From the NCBI GenBank assembly GCA_965644315.1, contig CBFFRQ010000045.1, forward strand, positions 24,093-88,092: a stretch of 64,000 nt of DNA, read 5' to 3'. The notes beneath the pieces were generated by a model. It ran no database searches. It saw only the letters and a list, made by a program, of their open reading frames with translations, and was not told the DNA's origin. Numbering within the stretch: position 1 is the first letter of the stretch; every line of letters starts with the position of its first letter. This document shows, in pieces, positions 31,001 through 42,710 of the stretch. Origin of the DNA: Caecitellus pseudoparvulus. Lineage: Eukaryota > Bigyra: Bicosoecida. Position numbers and translations under genes: made by a program.

Positions 31001-31463
31001 CGCGGACATGCAGCAGGTGCAAGCGGATGCAGCCAAGGCTGTGGCCGCGGCGGAGGCCGCCACGGCTGAAGCTGCCTCTGCTGCTGAGGCAGTGACTGCG
31101 GCAGAGGCTGCCACGGCAGCTGCCGAGGCACGAGCGACTGCGGCAGAGGAGGCGGCTGCCGCGGCACGTGCTGCGCTGCAGGAGGCCAAGGCTGACGCGC
31201 GACGCAGCGGCGAGATCCTGGAACGGGAGAATGTGCAGCTGCTGATTGAGCTGCGGTCGGTGCGTGCTCAGGCAGCAGCAGCGGCGGCGACAGCCCAGGC
31301 GCCGGCACCAGCGCCGCCAGCGCCTGCTCCATCCGGCAAGGCTGTCTTGACGCCGGTGCAGCCCAACACCCCCGTCGCGCCGGTATCCAGCCACAAGGCG
31401 CCGCCTCTGCAGGGGGCGGGGGTGGGCGAGGAGGAGGAGGCGGGTGAGTGCCAGCAGCAGTGA
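28047..31463 (+). CDS. N-terminal motor kinesin, kinesin-7 (CENP-E)-like
   Basis: Five exons: 28047-28197, 28268-28357, 28423-28476, 28550-28728 and 28794-31463; introns of 65-73 bp; 1047 residues. The motor domain is at about residues 8-335: KVKVAVRVRPL, the P-loop GQTASGKTHTMMG, switch I MNARSSRSH, switch II LVDLAGSE and the microtubule-binding IPFRESRLTHLL. The P-loop context TIFAYGQTASGKT and the neck SxKAI...RMAKEIAALKSQL resemble kinesin-7. From about residue 440 to 970 the protein is a very Ala/Glu-rich coiled coil, then a Pro/Ala tail. Plus-end-directed transport or chromosome congression is inferred from the family. The strongly biased Ala-rich coil makes the antisense strand open too. 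Confidence 0.92.
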
Positions 31464-31536
31464 TGGTGCTGGCAGTCACGTGACGTGTGTTGCAATGCAG
31501 AGCGCCGCTGTCGCGTGGGCAGGTGCATTGGGTCGG

Positions 31537-33998
31537 TCACGCGGAGCTCGGGGCCAGGGTGAGGTCAAAGGACTGCGCCTCGCCCGCCGCCAAGTCCACG
31601 GCAGTGGCCATGTGGCGCGCAGCGAGGGGGTTGGGGCCGGCGCTGGCAGGCACGCCCAGGTCCAGCGCCGCGACACAGGGTGTGGCCACGAGGCGCCCCG
31701 CGCTAAACTGCAGCAGCAGGTGCGGCAGGGCGCCAGCGTCCCACGTCACGGCCACCCCCGCCCCGCTGTGCAGGGCAGAGGTGAGGGTGAAGGCGCCCTT
31801 CTCCACGCCACACACCTGCACGGTGCCGGCCAGGGGCTTGGCGCTGCCTCGGGGCAGGGCAGGGAGGGAGGTGAGGTCCAGAGGTGCCCGGCCCGCACCC
31901 CGGCCAGCGCCTGCCCCCGCCACTGCCACCGGCACAGAGGCCAGGGAGGTGAAGTTCTGCGCGGGGGCCAGGGCGGTGGTGGCCTGGCCGTCGGCGACAG
32001 CGGCGTAAGGAGCCGTCGTGCCGTACTCGAAGTCGCCGATGGAGAGGTGGGCGGCGTCTGCGTCACCCTGAGGCAGGCGCAGGGCCACAGGCAGGCCCAG
32101 CGGCAGCCGCACGTCCTCACGTGGCGTGACGGTGGTGGTGATGGTCACACCGTGCCCCCCAGTCCGAGCTGCGATGACGCGGCGAAGGGAGGCTAGTGGG
32201 TGCCCGGCAGGCAGGCTGCAGGACAGCACCAGCCTGGCGTTGGCGGCATCCACCAGGTCAGGCACAGACGCCAGGCTGCCGCTCTGCACCTCCGACCCCG
32301 CCTCCTCCACAGCCCAGGCCAGGTGTGCGGCCGCGCCGTCCATGACAGCACCCAGGTCTGTCACGGCAGCTGCCCGCACCGCTGCGCCATGAGCGCCCTC
32401 GGCAGGTGCAGGCGTGCTCGCGGCGGCAGCGGCGCCCCACTCCCCAGACACCTTGGTCAGAGTGCGCGTGCCGCCCAGAGGCACGGCGGCACCTGCGCCG
32501 TGCACAAGGTCCAGGGGGGTGCCGTGCCCGGTGAAGTGTGGCACCACGACGCCCCCCACAGCATGCACCGTCACGTGCCCCCCAGAGCACGGCAGTGTCC
32601 ACACGTCCCCCTCCAGGGCGGCGTCAGACACCGCCCCCAGCAACGGCTCCTGGTGAGGAGACGCCGCCCCCGCTGCTGCAGCCGCCGCAGCCACGTCTGC
32701 GGCAGAGGCGGGGTCTGCCAGCGCCCCCGCGAGTCCAGTGGCGCGCGGCAGCAGGCGTGCCCAGCCCCCTGCGTCCCCCACCACCGCCACATCGCCGCGG
32801 GTGTCGTAGGAGAGACACGAGACAGAGGGCGTGGCCCCCGCCCCCGCCGTTGGCGCTGCCACTCGCAGCAGGGGCAGGCACAGGGCGCCGGCGTCATCCC
32901 GCGACACGCTGCGCAGCGCCACGGCGCCGTCGGTCCACCCCGTCATGAGGATGCCGTGTGCCGCTGCAAAGGTGCACGCGGTGATGCGGGCACTGGACCG
33001 CCCCTGCCCCGCCAGCTCCTCTGCCAGGTCCAGCACCTGTGTCTTGCCGCTGGCGATGTCCCACACCTGCAGCGCCTGGCCGCCCGTGGCCACCCCCAGC
33101 AGGGCCTTGAAGCCGTCCAGAGGCGCCAGGGATGCCAGGCCTGTCGCGCCTGCCTCCACCAGGGACGCCGACAGGCCCTTGGCGCCCAGCCACGTGCCGT
33201 CCTTCAACGCGTACAGGTGCACGGCGCCACAGGCGTGCCCCACGGCCAGCACGGGCTTGGCGGCGCTGCCAAAGGTGGCCAGGGACACGACACGCGCGTC
33301 GGCGTCGGCTGACAAGGCGGCTGAGGCGGGGGGGGCGTACGCAGTCACATGGCGCTCTCGCCCCATGAGCGTGTACAGAGCGGCGGTGCCGTCGGCATGC
33401 CCGACGAGGAAATGGTCATGCCCCCACACGCCCACAGACGTGACGATGCCCGTGCCACCCCCCACGGAGGCCGACGCAGGCGCCGTGCCAGGCGTGGCCC
33501 CGGCACCCGCAGCCTGCGCAGCGGTGGCGATGGTTTTGACCAGAGACAGGTGCTCCGTGTCCAGAATCTGCGTCGTGCCGGCGGTGGTGCCGACGACCAG
33601 CACGTTGCCCAGCATGGTGGCAGCTGCCGTGGCTGAGCAGGTGATGCGCTCCGCGTCAAACACCGTGCGCACACGGCGGTCACCTGCGGGGTGCGGCCAG
33701 CGCGGCGTGGTTGGCTAGCGCACTGGTGCAGGTCAATTCCCGCACGCCACGCCAGCGCACTCACTGGTGCGCGGGTTGTAGCTCGTCACGTGCGACTCCG
33801 ACACCACCAGTAGGGAGGGGCTCTTGCCCTTGATCCTGTCAAGGTACGCCCCCAGCACTTTGCCCTCTCCTGCCTCGCCAAACATGGCGGCGGAGGAGGC
33901 GGCCTGCGCAGGGGTGGGAGGAGGCAGGGAGCGAGTGAGCCAGGTGCCCCGCCAGTGCAGCCGCTCGCATGCCGCACCTTGCTGCTTGAGGAGCCCAT
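31537..33998 (-). CDS. N-myristoylated WD40/beta-propeller-like protein
   Basis: Three exons: 33998-33978, 33903-33765 and 33683-31537; introns of 74 and 81 bp; 768 residues. The 7-codon first exon encodes MGSSSSK, a good N-myristoylation signal (Gly2, Ser6), so the protein is probably attached to membranes. The N-terminal half has WD-like blades: LVVGTTAGTTQILD, LVGHADGTAALYTL, LAVGHACGAVHLYAL and ALQVWDIASGKT. The C-terminal half is not WD40; its end (NPLAARHMATAVDLAAGEAQSFDLTL) looks like the final beta-strands of a carbohydrate-binding or epimerase-type sandwich, but this is a weak impression. The stop lies 74 bp from the kinesin stop (convergent). Confidence 0.75.
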
Positions 33999-34416
33999 GA
34001 TGAGTTGGGTGTGGACAGGGACGGCAGGGCCACTTCCGGCTGCAGTGCAGTGCAGGTGAAGAAGGCCGCCGCAAGCAAGTCACGCAAGTGAGCTTCTGCG
34101 GCGAGAAAGGGAGAGAATGCCACTGCGGGGCCGCGCCCTGGGGCATGTGTTGAAGGGATTGCTTTGAGAGTGCACGGAAAATGAACGACGCCTGGTTTTG
34201 CGTTTCGGGAGCACAACAGCAGCCCCAAACTGTGTGCACGGTCCGAGCGACTTCAGGTCTCACTGCCCTATCTCGCCCACTTCGCACGGGGGAGGAAACT
34301 CGACAATTTAATCAACTTCAATGTTCCATACTGGTCCTGTCCCCAACGGCCAAAACCCTCCAATTGCACCTTGCGTGGCCTGGCCGCCGCTCGTATGCGG
34401 AAATCGAATGCAAGTC
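33999..34416. promoter_or_regulatory. Divergent promoter, WD40-like protein and HisRS
   Basis: This 418-bp region holds no supported coding frame. TGCGGAAATCG at 34396-34406 ends 10 bp before the HisRS ATG, the same spacing class as in the ankyrin genes. Confidence 0.45.
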
Positions 34417-35868
34417 ATGGCCGGCAAAGCCTTGAAAGTGCGTGCAAGGGCGTGCGTGCTTGACGTCTTGGGCCTTTCCACGCACACTTTTCCATGTTCC
34501 ATCCTTTCAGGCTGTTCGGGGCATGCAGGACCTGCATGGGGTTGCTGCAGGGCGTTTCGACGCGGCGCTGGCTGCGATGACAGGCGTACTGCGCAGCTGT
34601 GGCTTTGCACGCGTGCACACGCCCATCGTGGAGCACCGCGCGACCTTCACTCGCAGCCTGGGGGCTGAGACTGACATCATTTCTAAGGTGGGCCCTGCCC
34701 CTGCCGCGCTGCGCACGCTGCAGCGCAGCACTCGCCCGCCCTGCCTGCACAGGAGATGTACAGCGTGGGCGGCAGTTCGGAGGAGCTGGTGCTGCGGCCT
34801 GAGGGCACGGCGGCGGTCCTGCGCGCGCATTTGGGAGGGGGCGGGCACCGCGGTGGCGTGGCGCGTTCGTATTACGCAGGGCCCATGTTCCGCCACGAGC
34901 GCCCCCAGTCAGGGCGTCTCCGGCAATTCACACAGGTGGGCGCAGAGGTGCTGGGCGCAGCGGGGCCGGGGGTGGACGCAGAGGTCATTGGCACAGCGTG
35001 GAGGAGCGTGCGGTGCGCCCTGGACACTCTGGCGGGGGGCGCCGCACCGCCAGTGGAGGTTCTGGTGAACTCCCTCGGCACAGCGCAGGAGCGGCAGTCG
35101 TACACGGCAGACTTGGCGGTGTACTTGGCGGCGCACGCAGAGGCGCTGTCCCCTGGCTCCCGTGCCAAGCTGCAGTCTGGGCACGTGCTGGGCGTGCTGG
35201 ACAGCAAGGCGCCCCAAGACGCCTCAGTGCTGGAGCACGCACCCATGCTGCCGCAGCATTGGGGCGCGGACACTTCTGCCGAGTGGGAGCAGTTGACAGG
35301 CACACTGCAGCGGTGGGGAGTGCCCTTCCGCCACACGCCTGGCCTGGTGCGGGGCCTGGACTACTACAACGGCACGGCCTTCGAGGTGGTGGTGGCGGGT
35401 GGCAGTGGCCGCGCACTCACCCTCGCTGGTGGGGGGCGCTACGACGCACTGGCCACAGCGCTGGGGGCGCGGGCACCCCTGCCAGCTGTCGGGTGGGCGG
35501 CGGGGCTGGAGCGCCTGCTGGCGCTGACTGGCGGCGCAGAGAAGGACGCCCCCCCCCCCTCCACACCCCTCATCACCGTCACCCCCCTGGAAGCGGCACC
35601 TGACGTGCTGGCCCTGGCACAGGACGCTGCCTTTGCCCTGCAGGGCGTCGCTGCCCAGCACGGGTGGCGCGTCGTGGCCCCAGTCACCGCCCGCAAGGCG
35701 CCCAAGGCCATCGCTGCCGCCGCCTCCGCTGGCGCCTCCGTGGCTGTGTTGGTGGGACAGGCCGAGGCGGCAGTGGGGAGTGTCGCCTTGCGGCACTTGC
35801 ATTCCAGACAGCAGGTGACAGTGCCAGTGCATGAAGCAGAGCAGTCGCTGCAGCGCCTGCTGCGGTAG
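34417..35868 (+). CDS. Histidyl-tRNA synthetase
   Basis: Three exons: 34417-34437 (MAGKALK), 34511-34687 and 34753-35868; introns of 73 and 65 bp; 437 residues. Class II features: motif 1 region KAVRGMQDLHG, motif 2 YYAGPMFRHERPQSGRLRQF, the HisRS-specific RGLDYYNGTAFEV, motif 3 GWAAGLERLLAL, and a C-terminal anticodon-binding domain. It is short, lacks a WHEP domain, and reads like the bacterial/organellar type. No obvious presequence is seen, so it may serve the cytosol or both compartments. The 21-bp first exon is unusually short. Confidence 0.95.
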
Positions 35869-35888
35869 TGGGCCGGCAGCAGCTCCCG

Positions 35889-37354
35889 TCAGCTGTCTGC
35901 AGCGGGCGGCGTCGCTGGTGGCGCGGGGGGGGGCGGCGCCCACAGCGCCACGGAGCTGTCTGCAGACGCGATGAGGGCGCAGGAGGGGTGCATGGCCACC
36001 GCTGTGACGGGGCCGCTGTGCTTGGCCAGTTCGCTGATGGTGAGCTTGGGGTCCACGCTGACGCCTGCGGGGGGAGAGATGGCCGACGCCTCCGCCCCCA
36101 GCGGGTACGCCGTGGGGGTCCACTTCTTGAGCTCTTGCCTGTACTCCACGTTGGCGAAGGTTTGGGCGGCTAACTCGTCGGCAGTCGGCGCCTGGGGCAT
36201 CTCGTGCATGTCGTACGCCCACACCCGCCCCTGTTCATTCCCCGTGACCAGGAAGCGGCTGTCGGGCGTCATGACGCAGCCGCTGCCCGCCAGGCCGTGC
36301 GTGGAGGCGACGGTGACCTCAGGCAGGGCGTCCTTCGGGTCCTCGCACGGCGACGCGTCCAGCACAATGCAGCCGTGTTGCTCACAGGCGGCGACGAGGA
36401 AGCGGTTGTCGGCGGAGAAGGCCAGCCCCTGGAAGTGCAGGGGGCGGTGGGGGGAGGAGGCCACGCGGCTGCCGCCCTCCCGTGTGGCGATGCGGCGCGA
36501 GGCGAAGGGCGCGTGGGCGTTGCGTGCGTCGAACAAGGACACAGTGTGGTCGGGGCTGGCCACGGCGAACACTTGCCCGGAAGGGTCCACCCCCACGCTG
36601 CCACGCCCCAGCACGCCACTGGTGACCTTCTTGCCGCGCGCCGCCTCCACGTACTTGTTCAGGCTGCCATCAGGCAGGGTGGGGGAGGGGTACGCCAGCA
36701 TGCCGGTGTGGGCGCAGTTGGGGCTGCGCACGTCCCACAGGCGGAAGGTGCCGTCCAGGCTGGAGGTGAGGAAGGTGTCGCTGCCAGGTCGCATGGCGAT
36801 GTCCGTCACCGTCGCGACGTGCCCCTTGAAGATGCGCACGACCTTGTTCTCGTACAGGCTGTGGTACATGAGCATGCCTGCCCAGCAGCGGTGCGAGGAG
36901 GGCGTGTGAAGCATAGCAGGTGCTTGGAGCGGCCAGTGCTTTGCACGCACCTTGCGCACGAGCGCTGTTGGTGCCGTCGTACCGCCCCGCAAAGAGGACG
37001 AACTGGGAGTGGTGTGTAAACGTCACTGCCTGGCAGCCTGATGCCTTGAAACTGTACACTGCTTCCGGCTTGCCTGTGCGTTGGCGTGGGATGAGTGCTT
37101 GGCCTGGCCGAATTTCCGCACGCTGCCCCGCCTTCCCACGCACCGTCAGAGCTGCGAATGACCTGCACGGTGCGATCGTTGAAAGAGCCGGCCAAGTACA
37201 TGCCATCGTCGCTGAAGCTGAGCTTGTTGCAGCGCCGGTCCTGCGCCTGCTCCGCCTTCAGCTTGCCATTGCCGGCGTTGTGCAGGACAGCCGACGGCAG
37301 GAAGCTGCCCAGCAGCGCAGGGGTCAGGGTGACCGGCCCGCTGGACGCCGCCAT
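35889..37354 (-). CDS. WDR82/Swd2-like WD40 protein
   Basis: Three exons: 37354-37144, 37073-36951 and 36877-35889; introns of 70 and 73 bp; 440 residues. The order of features matches WDR82/Swd2: LSFSDDGMYLAGSFNDRTVQV, AVTFTHHSQFVLFAG, MYHSLYENKVVRIFKGH, FLTSSLDGTFRLWDVR and GLAFSADNRFLVAACEQHGCIVLD. WDR82/Swd2 is a subunit of Set1/COMPASS H3K4 methyltransferase and of a PP1 phosphatase complex linked to transcription termination. The C-terminus is ~100 residues longer than usual. Intron 1 carries TGCGGAAATTC on the coding strand. The gene stops 20 bp from the HisRS stop, so the 3' UTRs must overlap. Confidence 0.88.
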
Positions 37355-37451
37355 GCCTGCCGTGGAGCGTGAAGTGTGCGGCACGGGGCGGAGTGGCGCC
37401 GGCGGCAGGCTCGCTTGGGCAGTGCATTTTGAAGGGGGCAGTGGCAGTGTC

Positions 37452-39642
37452 TCATTTCTTGCTCGCGGCAGCAGCGGCAGCCGCGTCTAGGACAGAGTTC
37501 ACCTTTGCGATGAGGGTGGCGACGACGTCGCTGTCTGCCAGCGTCGTGATGTCGCCCAGCTGGTCCGCCTCGCGGGAGGCGATCTTGCGCAGCACCCGGC
37601 GCATGATCTTACCCGAGCGAGTCTTTGGCAGGGCCTGCGTCAGGACGATGTGGTCTGGCGTGGCGAAGGGGCCGATGCCCTTGCGCACCTGCAGGCGCAG
37701 CTCGGACAGCAGGCCTGGCGTCTCCTGCACGCCCTCCACCGGCGTCACGTAGCAGCAAATGCCCTCGCCCTTGGTGCTGTGCGGGAAGCCAATCACCGCC
37801 GCCTCAGCCACGCTGTCGTGCTCCACCAGCACAGACTCGATTTCAGCGCTGCCCAGGCGGTGCCCTGACACGTTCAGCACGTCGTCCACCCGCCCCGTGA
37901 TCCACAGGTACCCGTCCTTGTCCCTGTACCCGCCGTCCCCCGTGAAGTAGTACCCCGGGAACGGCTTCATGTACGTGTTCAAGTACCGCTGGTGGTCGCC
38001 GTACACGGTACGCGCCATGCCTGGCCAGATGCCTTTGACACACACCATGCCAGCCACGCTGTTACCCTGCAACTCCGCGCCCTCCTTGCTCAGCAGTGCA
38101 ATGTCGATGCCAAAGAAGGGCAGCGTGGCGCTGCCGGCCTTGGTGGGGGTGGCACCGGGCAGAGGCGTCACGATAATGCCACCCGTCTCTGTCTGCCAGT
38201 ACGTGTCCACGATGGCGCACTTGCCGCCGCCGACGTGGCTGTGGTACCACCTCCACGCCTCCGGGTTGATGGGCTCCCCCACGCTGCCCAGCACACGGAG
38301 AGAGGAGAGGTCTTTGCCCTCCAGGGGCTGCGTGCCGAAACGCATGAGGGCGCGGATGGCGGTGGGCGCCGTGTAGAACTGCGTCACCTTGTACTGCTGC
38401 ACGAGGTCCCAGTACCGGCTGGGGTTGGGGTACGTCGGCGTGCTCTCGAACATGAGCGTGGTGGCGCCGTTGGCCAGGGGGCCATACACGATGTAGGAGT
38501 GCCCAGTAATCCAGCCACAGTCCGCCACGCACGCATACACGTCTCCCGGGCGCACGTCGAAGACGTACTTGTGCGTGAGCATGGCGTACAGGATGTACCC
38601 CGCCTGGGTGTGGGCGACGCCCTTGGGCTTGCCAGTGGAGCCCGACGTGTACAGCAGGAACAGGGGGTCCTCCGCATCCATGGTGACGGGGGCACAGTAC
38701 GGCCGCGCTTTGGGCAGCTCCTCGCTCATCTTCACGTCCTTGGCGCCGTAGGACACCAGGTGGCTGCCCGTGTGCTGGTACACAAACACCTGCTCAATGC
38801 AGGCACACGCCGCCACCGCCGCGTCACATGTCGCCTTCAGGGGGATCGTGCGCCCTCCCCGCTTGCCCTCGTCTGCCGTCATGAGCCAGCGACACTTGGC
38901 GTCCAGGATGCGGTCCCGCAAGCTGTCGGCGCTGAAGCCAGCGAACACGACCGAGTGCACTGCGCCGATGCGCGCACAGGCCAGCATGGCGAAGGCCAGG
39001 TCGGGGATCATGGGCATGTAGATGGCCACCGTGTCGCCCTTGCGCACGCCGTGCGCCAGCAGCGTGTTGGCCACCTTGCACGTCTCAGCCAGCACTTGCT
39101 TGTATGTGAAGGTGCGGCTGGTGCCGGGCTCATCCCCCTCGTGGATGATGGCCACCTGGTCCCCCCGGTCTGCCAAGTGCCGGTCGATACACTGGTGCGA
39201 CACGTTCAGCTGCCCACCTACAGGAGGATGGCGAGCGTGGCATGCGCCTGGGTGCAGCGCTTGGGCGCAGCGCTGGCCGCCTCACCTTCAAACCAGCGCA
39301 CGTCGCCCTCCATGAAGCTGCCGCCGCACGTGTCCGTGAAGTCACGGAACCAGAACAGGTTCTCGCGCGCCATGCGGGCCCAAAAGCTGGAGGGATCCGT
39401 CACGCTCTCGGTCCACAATGCCTTGTACTCCTCCATGCTCTGGGCGGTGGGCGAAGGTGTGTGAGACTGCTGCAGCGGCGTGGTGGCAGGCGGCGGCAGC
39501 ACCTCACTTGAATGTGCGCACCCTCTTGCGCGTGGGGAGGAACGGCATACTTCACTGCACCATCACGTTCGTCAATGTCCCCGTCGTCCACCCGGGCCTT
39601 CTTGGCGGGGCTCTCCGCGGTGTCAGTCGCAATCGCTGCCAT
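37452..39642 (-). CDS. ACS: Acetyl-CoA synthetase (AMP-forming)
   Basis: Three exons: 39642-39508, 39439-39286 and 39217-37452; two introns of 68 bp each; 684 residues, close to the usual ~650. Landmarks: [20 protein letters not shown], the P-loop LLYTSGSTGKPKG, the acetate-pocket segment YTAPTAIRALMRFG, DTYWQTETGG, TGDGGYRDKDGYLWITGRVDD, and the acetylation-site PKTRSGKIMRR, whose Lys is the catalytic residue regulated in ACS enzymes. No organelle presequence is evident, so cytosolic/nuclear acetyl-CoA supply from acetate is likely. The first exon is acidic and variable. Confidence 0.96.
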
Positions 39643-40047
39643 GCTTGCTGTCCAGCGTCCAGGTGCACTGCACCTCTGCCGGCTGCTGGCCTTTCACTGG
39701 GCAGGTGAGTAAGGGGGGTGGGCTACAGTGGGCTGCGTTGAATTGAATTCAGGCCCTGACCTGCATGAAACGGCTGCTGTGTCCCTGCCCACGCTTCCTC
39801 CCGCTCCGGGGGCGCCAGCCACCCCTGCAAGGCCAGCCAGCCCGGCTGCGTTGCGGCGGGGTGGACGGCGAGAGTTGCAGGAGCACAGAATGTGAACCTT
39901 GCCAAAGCCAAAACACCTCATAGCCACTACTGCAGCGCGCACGCAATAGGTGCAGATAGAGTCCCTTACTTTAGGCTTCCACAGCCGCCAACGCCGCGTC
40001 GTCGTGCCGTTCCAAGGCGAGGAGCATCGCTCCTCAGCAACACCAGC
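39643..40047. promoter_or_regulatory. Divergent intergenic region, ACS and Cys-rich secreted protein
   Basis: This 405-bp region has no supported gene. It contains GAATTGAATTC around 39739-39749 and otherwise no recognised element. Confidence 0.3.
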
Positions 40048-40817
40048 ATGCGGATTTTGAGCATTTTGCTGGGTGCCGCAGTGGTCGCCTTGCTCGCGAG
40101 CCCCACCGTGTTAGCACGGGATGACCAAACCGACCATGTACATGCTGCATGTCTGCGTGCCTGTGTCCCCCCCACAGTGGCCGAGTCTCGCAAGTACCAC
40201 TGCAAGAAGTTCGTGAAGGTGAGGCAGAAGTCTGCGCAGTGAAACGCGCCATGCAGCGATGTCAAGCAGCGAGCATTGCCCCACTTCGCAGACTCGGCCA
40301 ACTCCAAAAGTATGTGATGCACTGGAGCTTTGCGCGCACTCAGCCCCGAGCACACTGCCCGACGTGGCGCCGCCCGGCACAGGTGTTTCGCATTTGTGAC
40401 TTGGCCATGCGCAAGACATTCTCCACTGCCTGCGCCAATGCTTGCAACCGTGGCGCTGCCGCCTGTGAAGACTACAAGTCCACCAGTGCGTACGCTGCGC
40501 TGGAGGAGACGACCTGCAAGCAGTACGAGTACGTGCTGCCGAGGCCAACTATGAAGAACGTCTGCCGTGCTGGCTTCAAGATGGGCGGCTCCCTCGGGTG
40601 TGAGACTGGTGCGCGGGCACTGGCAGACGCCATGGCGGAGGAGGACGCCGCAGCCATGGCAGCCGCGTTCGAGGAGGAGGTGGGCAGTGATGCCAGCGCT
40701 AACGCTGAGCCGCTGGAAGACGAAGAGGCCGCCCTCGCAGCAGGAGGCGTCGATGAAGGAGTCAAGATTGAAGAGGAGGCGTCCCTGGAGGGCTCTGCAG
40801 AGGAGGAACACACATGA
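40048..40817 (+). CDS. Secreted Cys-rich protein with acidic tail, unknown
   Basis: The start is at 40048 with a clear signal peptide (MRILSILLGAAVVALLASPT). Exon 1 ends at 40218. The C-terminal exon is 40383-40817. The 164 bp between contain a candidate 18-bp microexon (40292-40309) flanked by two 73-bp introns, each with GT and CAG ends; both models keep the frame. The mature protein has evenly spaced Cys (CLRAC, HCKKF, ICDLA, ACANAC, CEDY, TCKQY, VCRAG, GCETG), probably forming disulfides, then about 60 residues very rich in Glu and Ala. No family recognised; ER or extracellular location is inferred. Confidence 0.7.
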
Positions 40818-41067
40818 GAACAGATGAGGGCTGTCAAAGGTAATACGACAAAGAATACATGACCCGTTCTACTACAAGTTTCTCACCACTATCGTTATTG
40901 ACGATTGGATTGGCGCTTTCGTTTTTAGCGATTGCATAGCCTACCGGCGAGTAAATTACACTGAATACAGTCGCAGGGAAGTGTCCTGCGCACTCTTCAG
41001 CTCTTTGTTTGTCTTTGCGGCCCAGGCGGTGTCGCCCTTAGCTTGAGAGTGTCGTGCACAGGTGGAC

Positions 41068-42613
41068 ATGGTTGGAGCAGGCAGATTCCTGTCTGCACTG
41101 TTGTGCCTTGCGGCAGCCTCCTTGCTGTGGCGGGGAGGCTCTGCACAGTACCCAGTGCCAGACTCCCTCATTGAGTGTCCTGCGAATTTGACGTTCCCCG
41201 ACACTCGTGTGGACACGACTGCGCTGCGCTTGGCCACGTGGAATATGGAGTGGTGAGTTGCGGAAATCGGCCGCTGCACCTGGTTGCACCAGGCTCGTCA
41301 TGCAGGCTGCAGGGCACGTACGGGGTGCTCCACACAGGTTTTACGACGACAAGCCCCCCTACGCAAACCGGGGCCCTCCCAATGACGCAGCGCTTCAAGA
41401 GCGCATCAACAATTTCACGGAGGTCATGGGGCAGCTGCAGGCCGACGTGTGGAACCTGAACGAAATCGAAGGGTGCTTCATGCTGAACCGCCTCTTCAAC
41501 GGCAGCAGTCCCGCCCTACCCCCCGTCTACTCCGTCGCTGTGGGGCGCAGCGACGACACGGGCACGGGGCAGCACTTGGGCCTGCTCAGCCGGGTCCCCT
41601 TCACGGCGCCGCTGGCCTTCTCCACCGCCCGCGCCGACATCCCCCTGAACGACTCCCGCTGCGGCTGGGTGGGCAGCAAGACGACGGGCGCCAGCAAGCA
41701 CTACGTGGCTCAGGTGTCCGCACCCCCCTTCGGCACCATCATCCTGGGCGGCGTGCACTTTAAATCCGCCCCCAACGACCCCCCCTCCTGCGCCCAGCGT
41801 GAGGGCCAAGCACAGGTGTTTGTGAACGCTGTGCAAGCAGCGCTGGACGCCGTGAGCGGCCCTGCCCACGTCGTGGTCTTTGGCGACTTCAACGACTTCA
41901 GCAACGCCGTGCCTGACGTCAGCGGCAGCCAGGCCAACTCTCGTGTTCTGGAGTGGGTCACGCGGCGCCTGGATCTGCGGGCCGTCGCACACACCGTGCC
42001 ACAGGGTGACAGGCACACGTGGGGCCCCAGCTCCTCCTTCCCGGCGTCGCAGCTGGACCACATGCTGGTGTCGCCGTCCCTCTTCCGGCACCTGGCCAGC
42101 GTGGACATCTACCGCAACGCCAGCACCTTCCCCAGCCTCAGCGACCACGCCCCCATCATCGCCACCTTCACACAGAGCGCCAACCGCACGGTCCCTGGCC
42201 TGCCCTCTGCCTGTGCCTTCCTGCCCTTCAGCCCACCCTCCTGTGGCTGTGCCCCCGCCCCAGCCTGCTCCCCCAGTGCAGCCCCCTCTCCAGCCGCCTC
42301 ACCCTCACCGCCCGCCACCCCCAGCGCATCCCCCTCCACCTCCCCAGCAGCGCCCAGCGGCGGCAGCAGTGGCAAGGACCCCGACGCTGGGGGTGTGTCT
42401 CCCGGTGCGACAGGCGGCATCGCCGTGGGCACGTTCCTCGTCGGCTTGGCGGTGGGGTGGCTCGTGCACATGTTCTGCGGTCCCCGCCGCTCGGGACCAC
42501 CCCGCACCAAACTGCCCGACACCTACCAAGGCATGGAGGCGGGCGGGGGGCACCAAGGGCGCTCCTCCTCCGCGGCCCGTTCCGACCGCGTGGAGCTGGC
42601 ACAGCAGGCGTGA
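41068..42613 (+). CDS. Membrane-anchored extracellular endonuclease/exonuclease/phosphatase-fold nuclease
   Basis: Two exons, 41068-41252 and 41338-42613, with an 85-bp intron; 486 residues. A signal peptide (RFLSALLCLAAASLLW) is followed by an EEP/DNase-I-fold domain with all catalytic motifs: ATWNMEW, LNEIEG (metal Glu), HFKSAPND (His), FGDFNDF (Asp/Asn) and LSDHAPIIA (Asp-His). A Ser/Pro/Ala-rich stalk, one transmembrane helix (IAVGTFLVGLAVGWLVHMF) and a short cytoplasmic tail follow. Topology places the active domain outside the cell or in a phagosome, suitable for degrading prey or environmental DNA; a phosphodiesterase on another substrate is possible. The intron carries TGCGGAAATCG. 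Confidence 0.9.
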
Positions 42614-42710
42614 GGGGACTGTACTGCCCGGCCAATGCAAGTAAGTGTGCTGCTGCTGAGCGTGGCGGCATCGTCGCGAGCCGTGCATTGGTGCGGCGAC
42701 GGCAGCCGCC

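Noticed and set aside
32200-33312. A 370-codon plus-strand frame across the WD40-like gene
   Set aside because: His/Arg/Gln-rich composition typical of a GC-rich antisense shadow; the minus strand splices cleanly with an N-myristoylation exon.
35224-36222. Minus-strand frame of 332 codons over HisRS and the WDR82 3' end
   Set aside because: It covers a fully supported HisRS on the other strand and has no motif.
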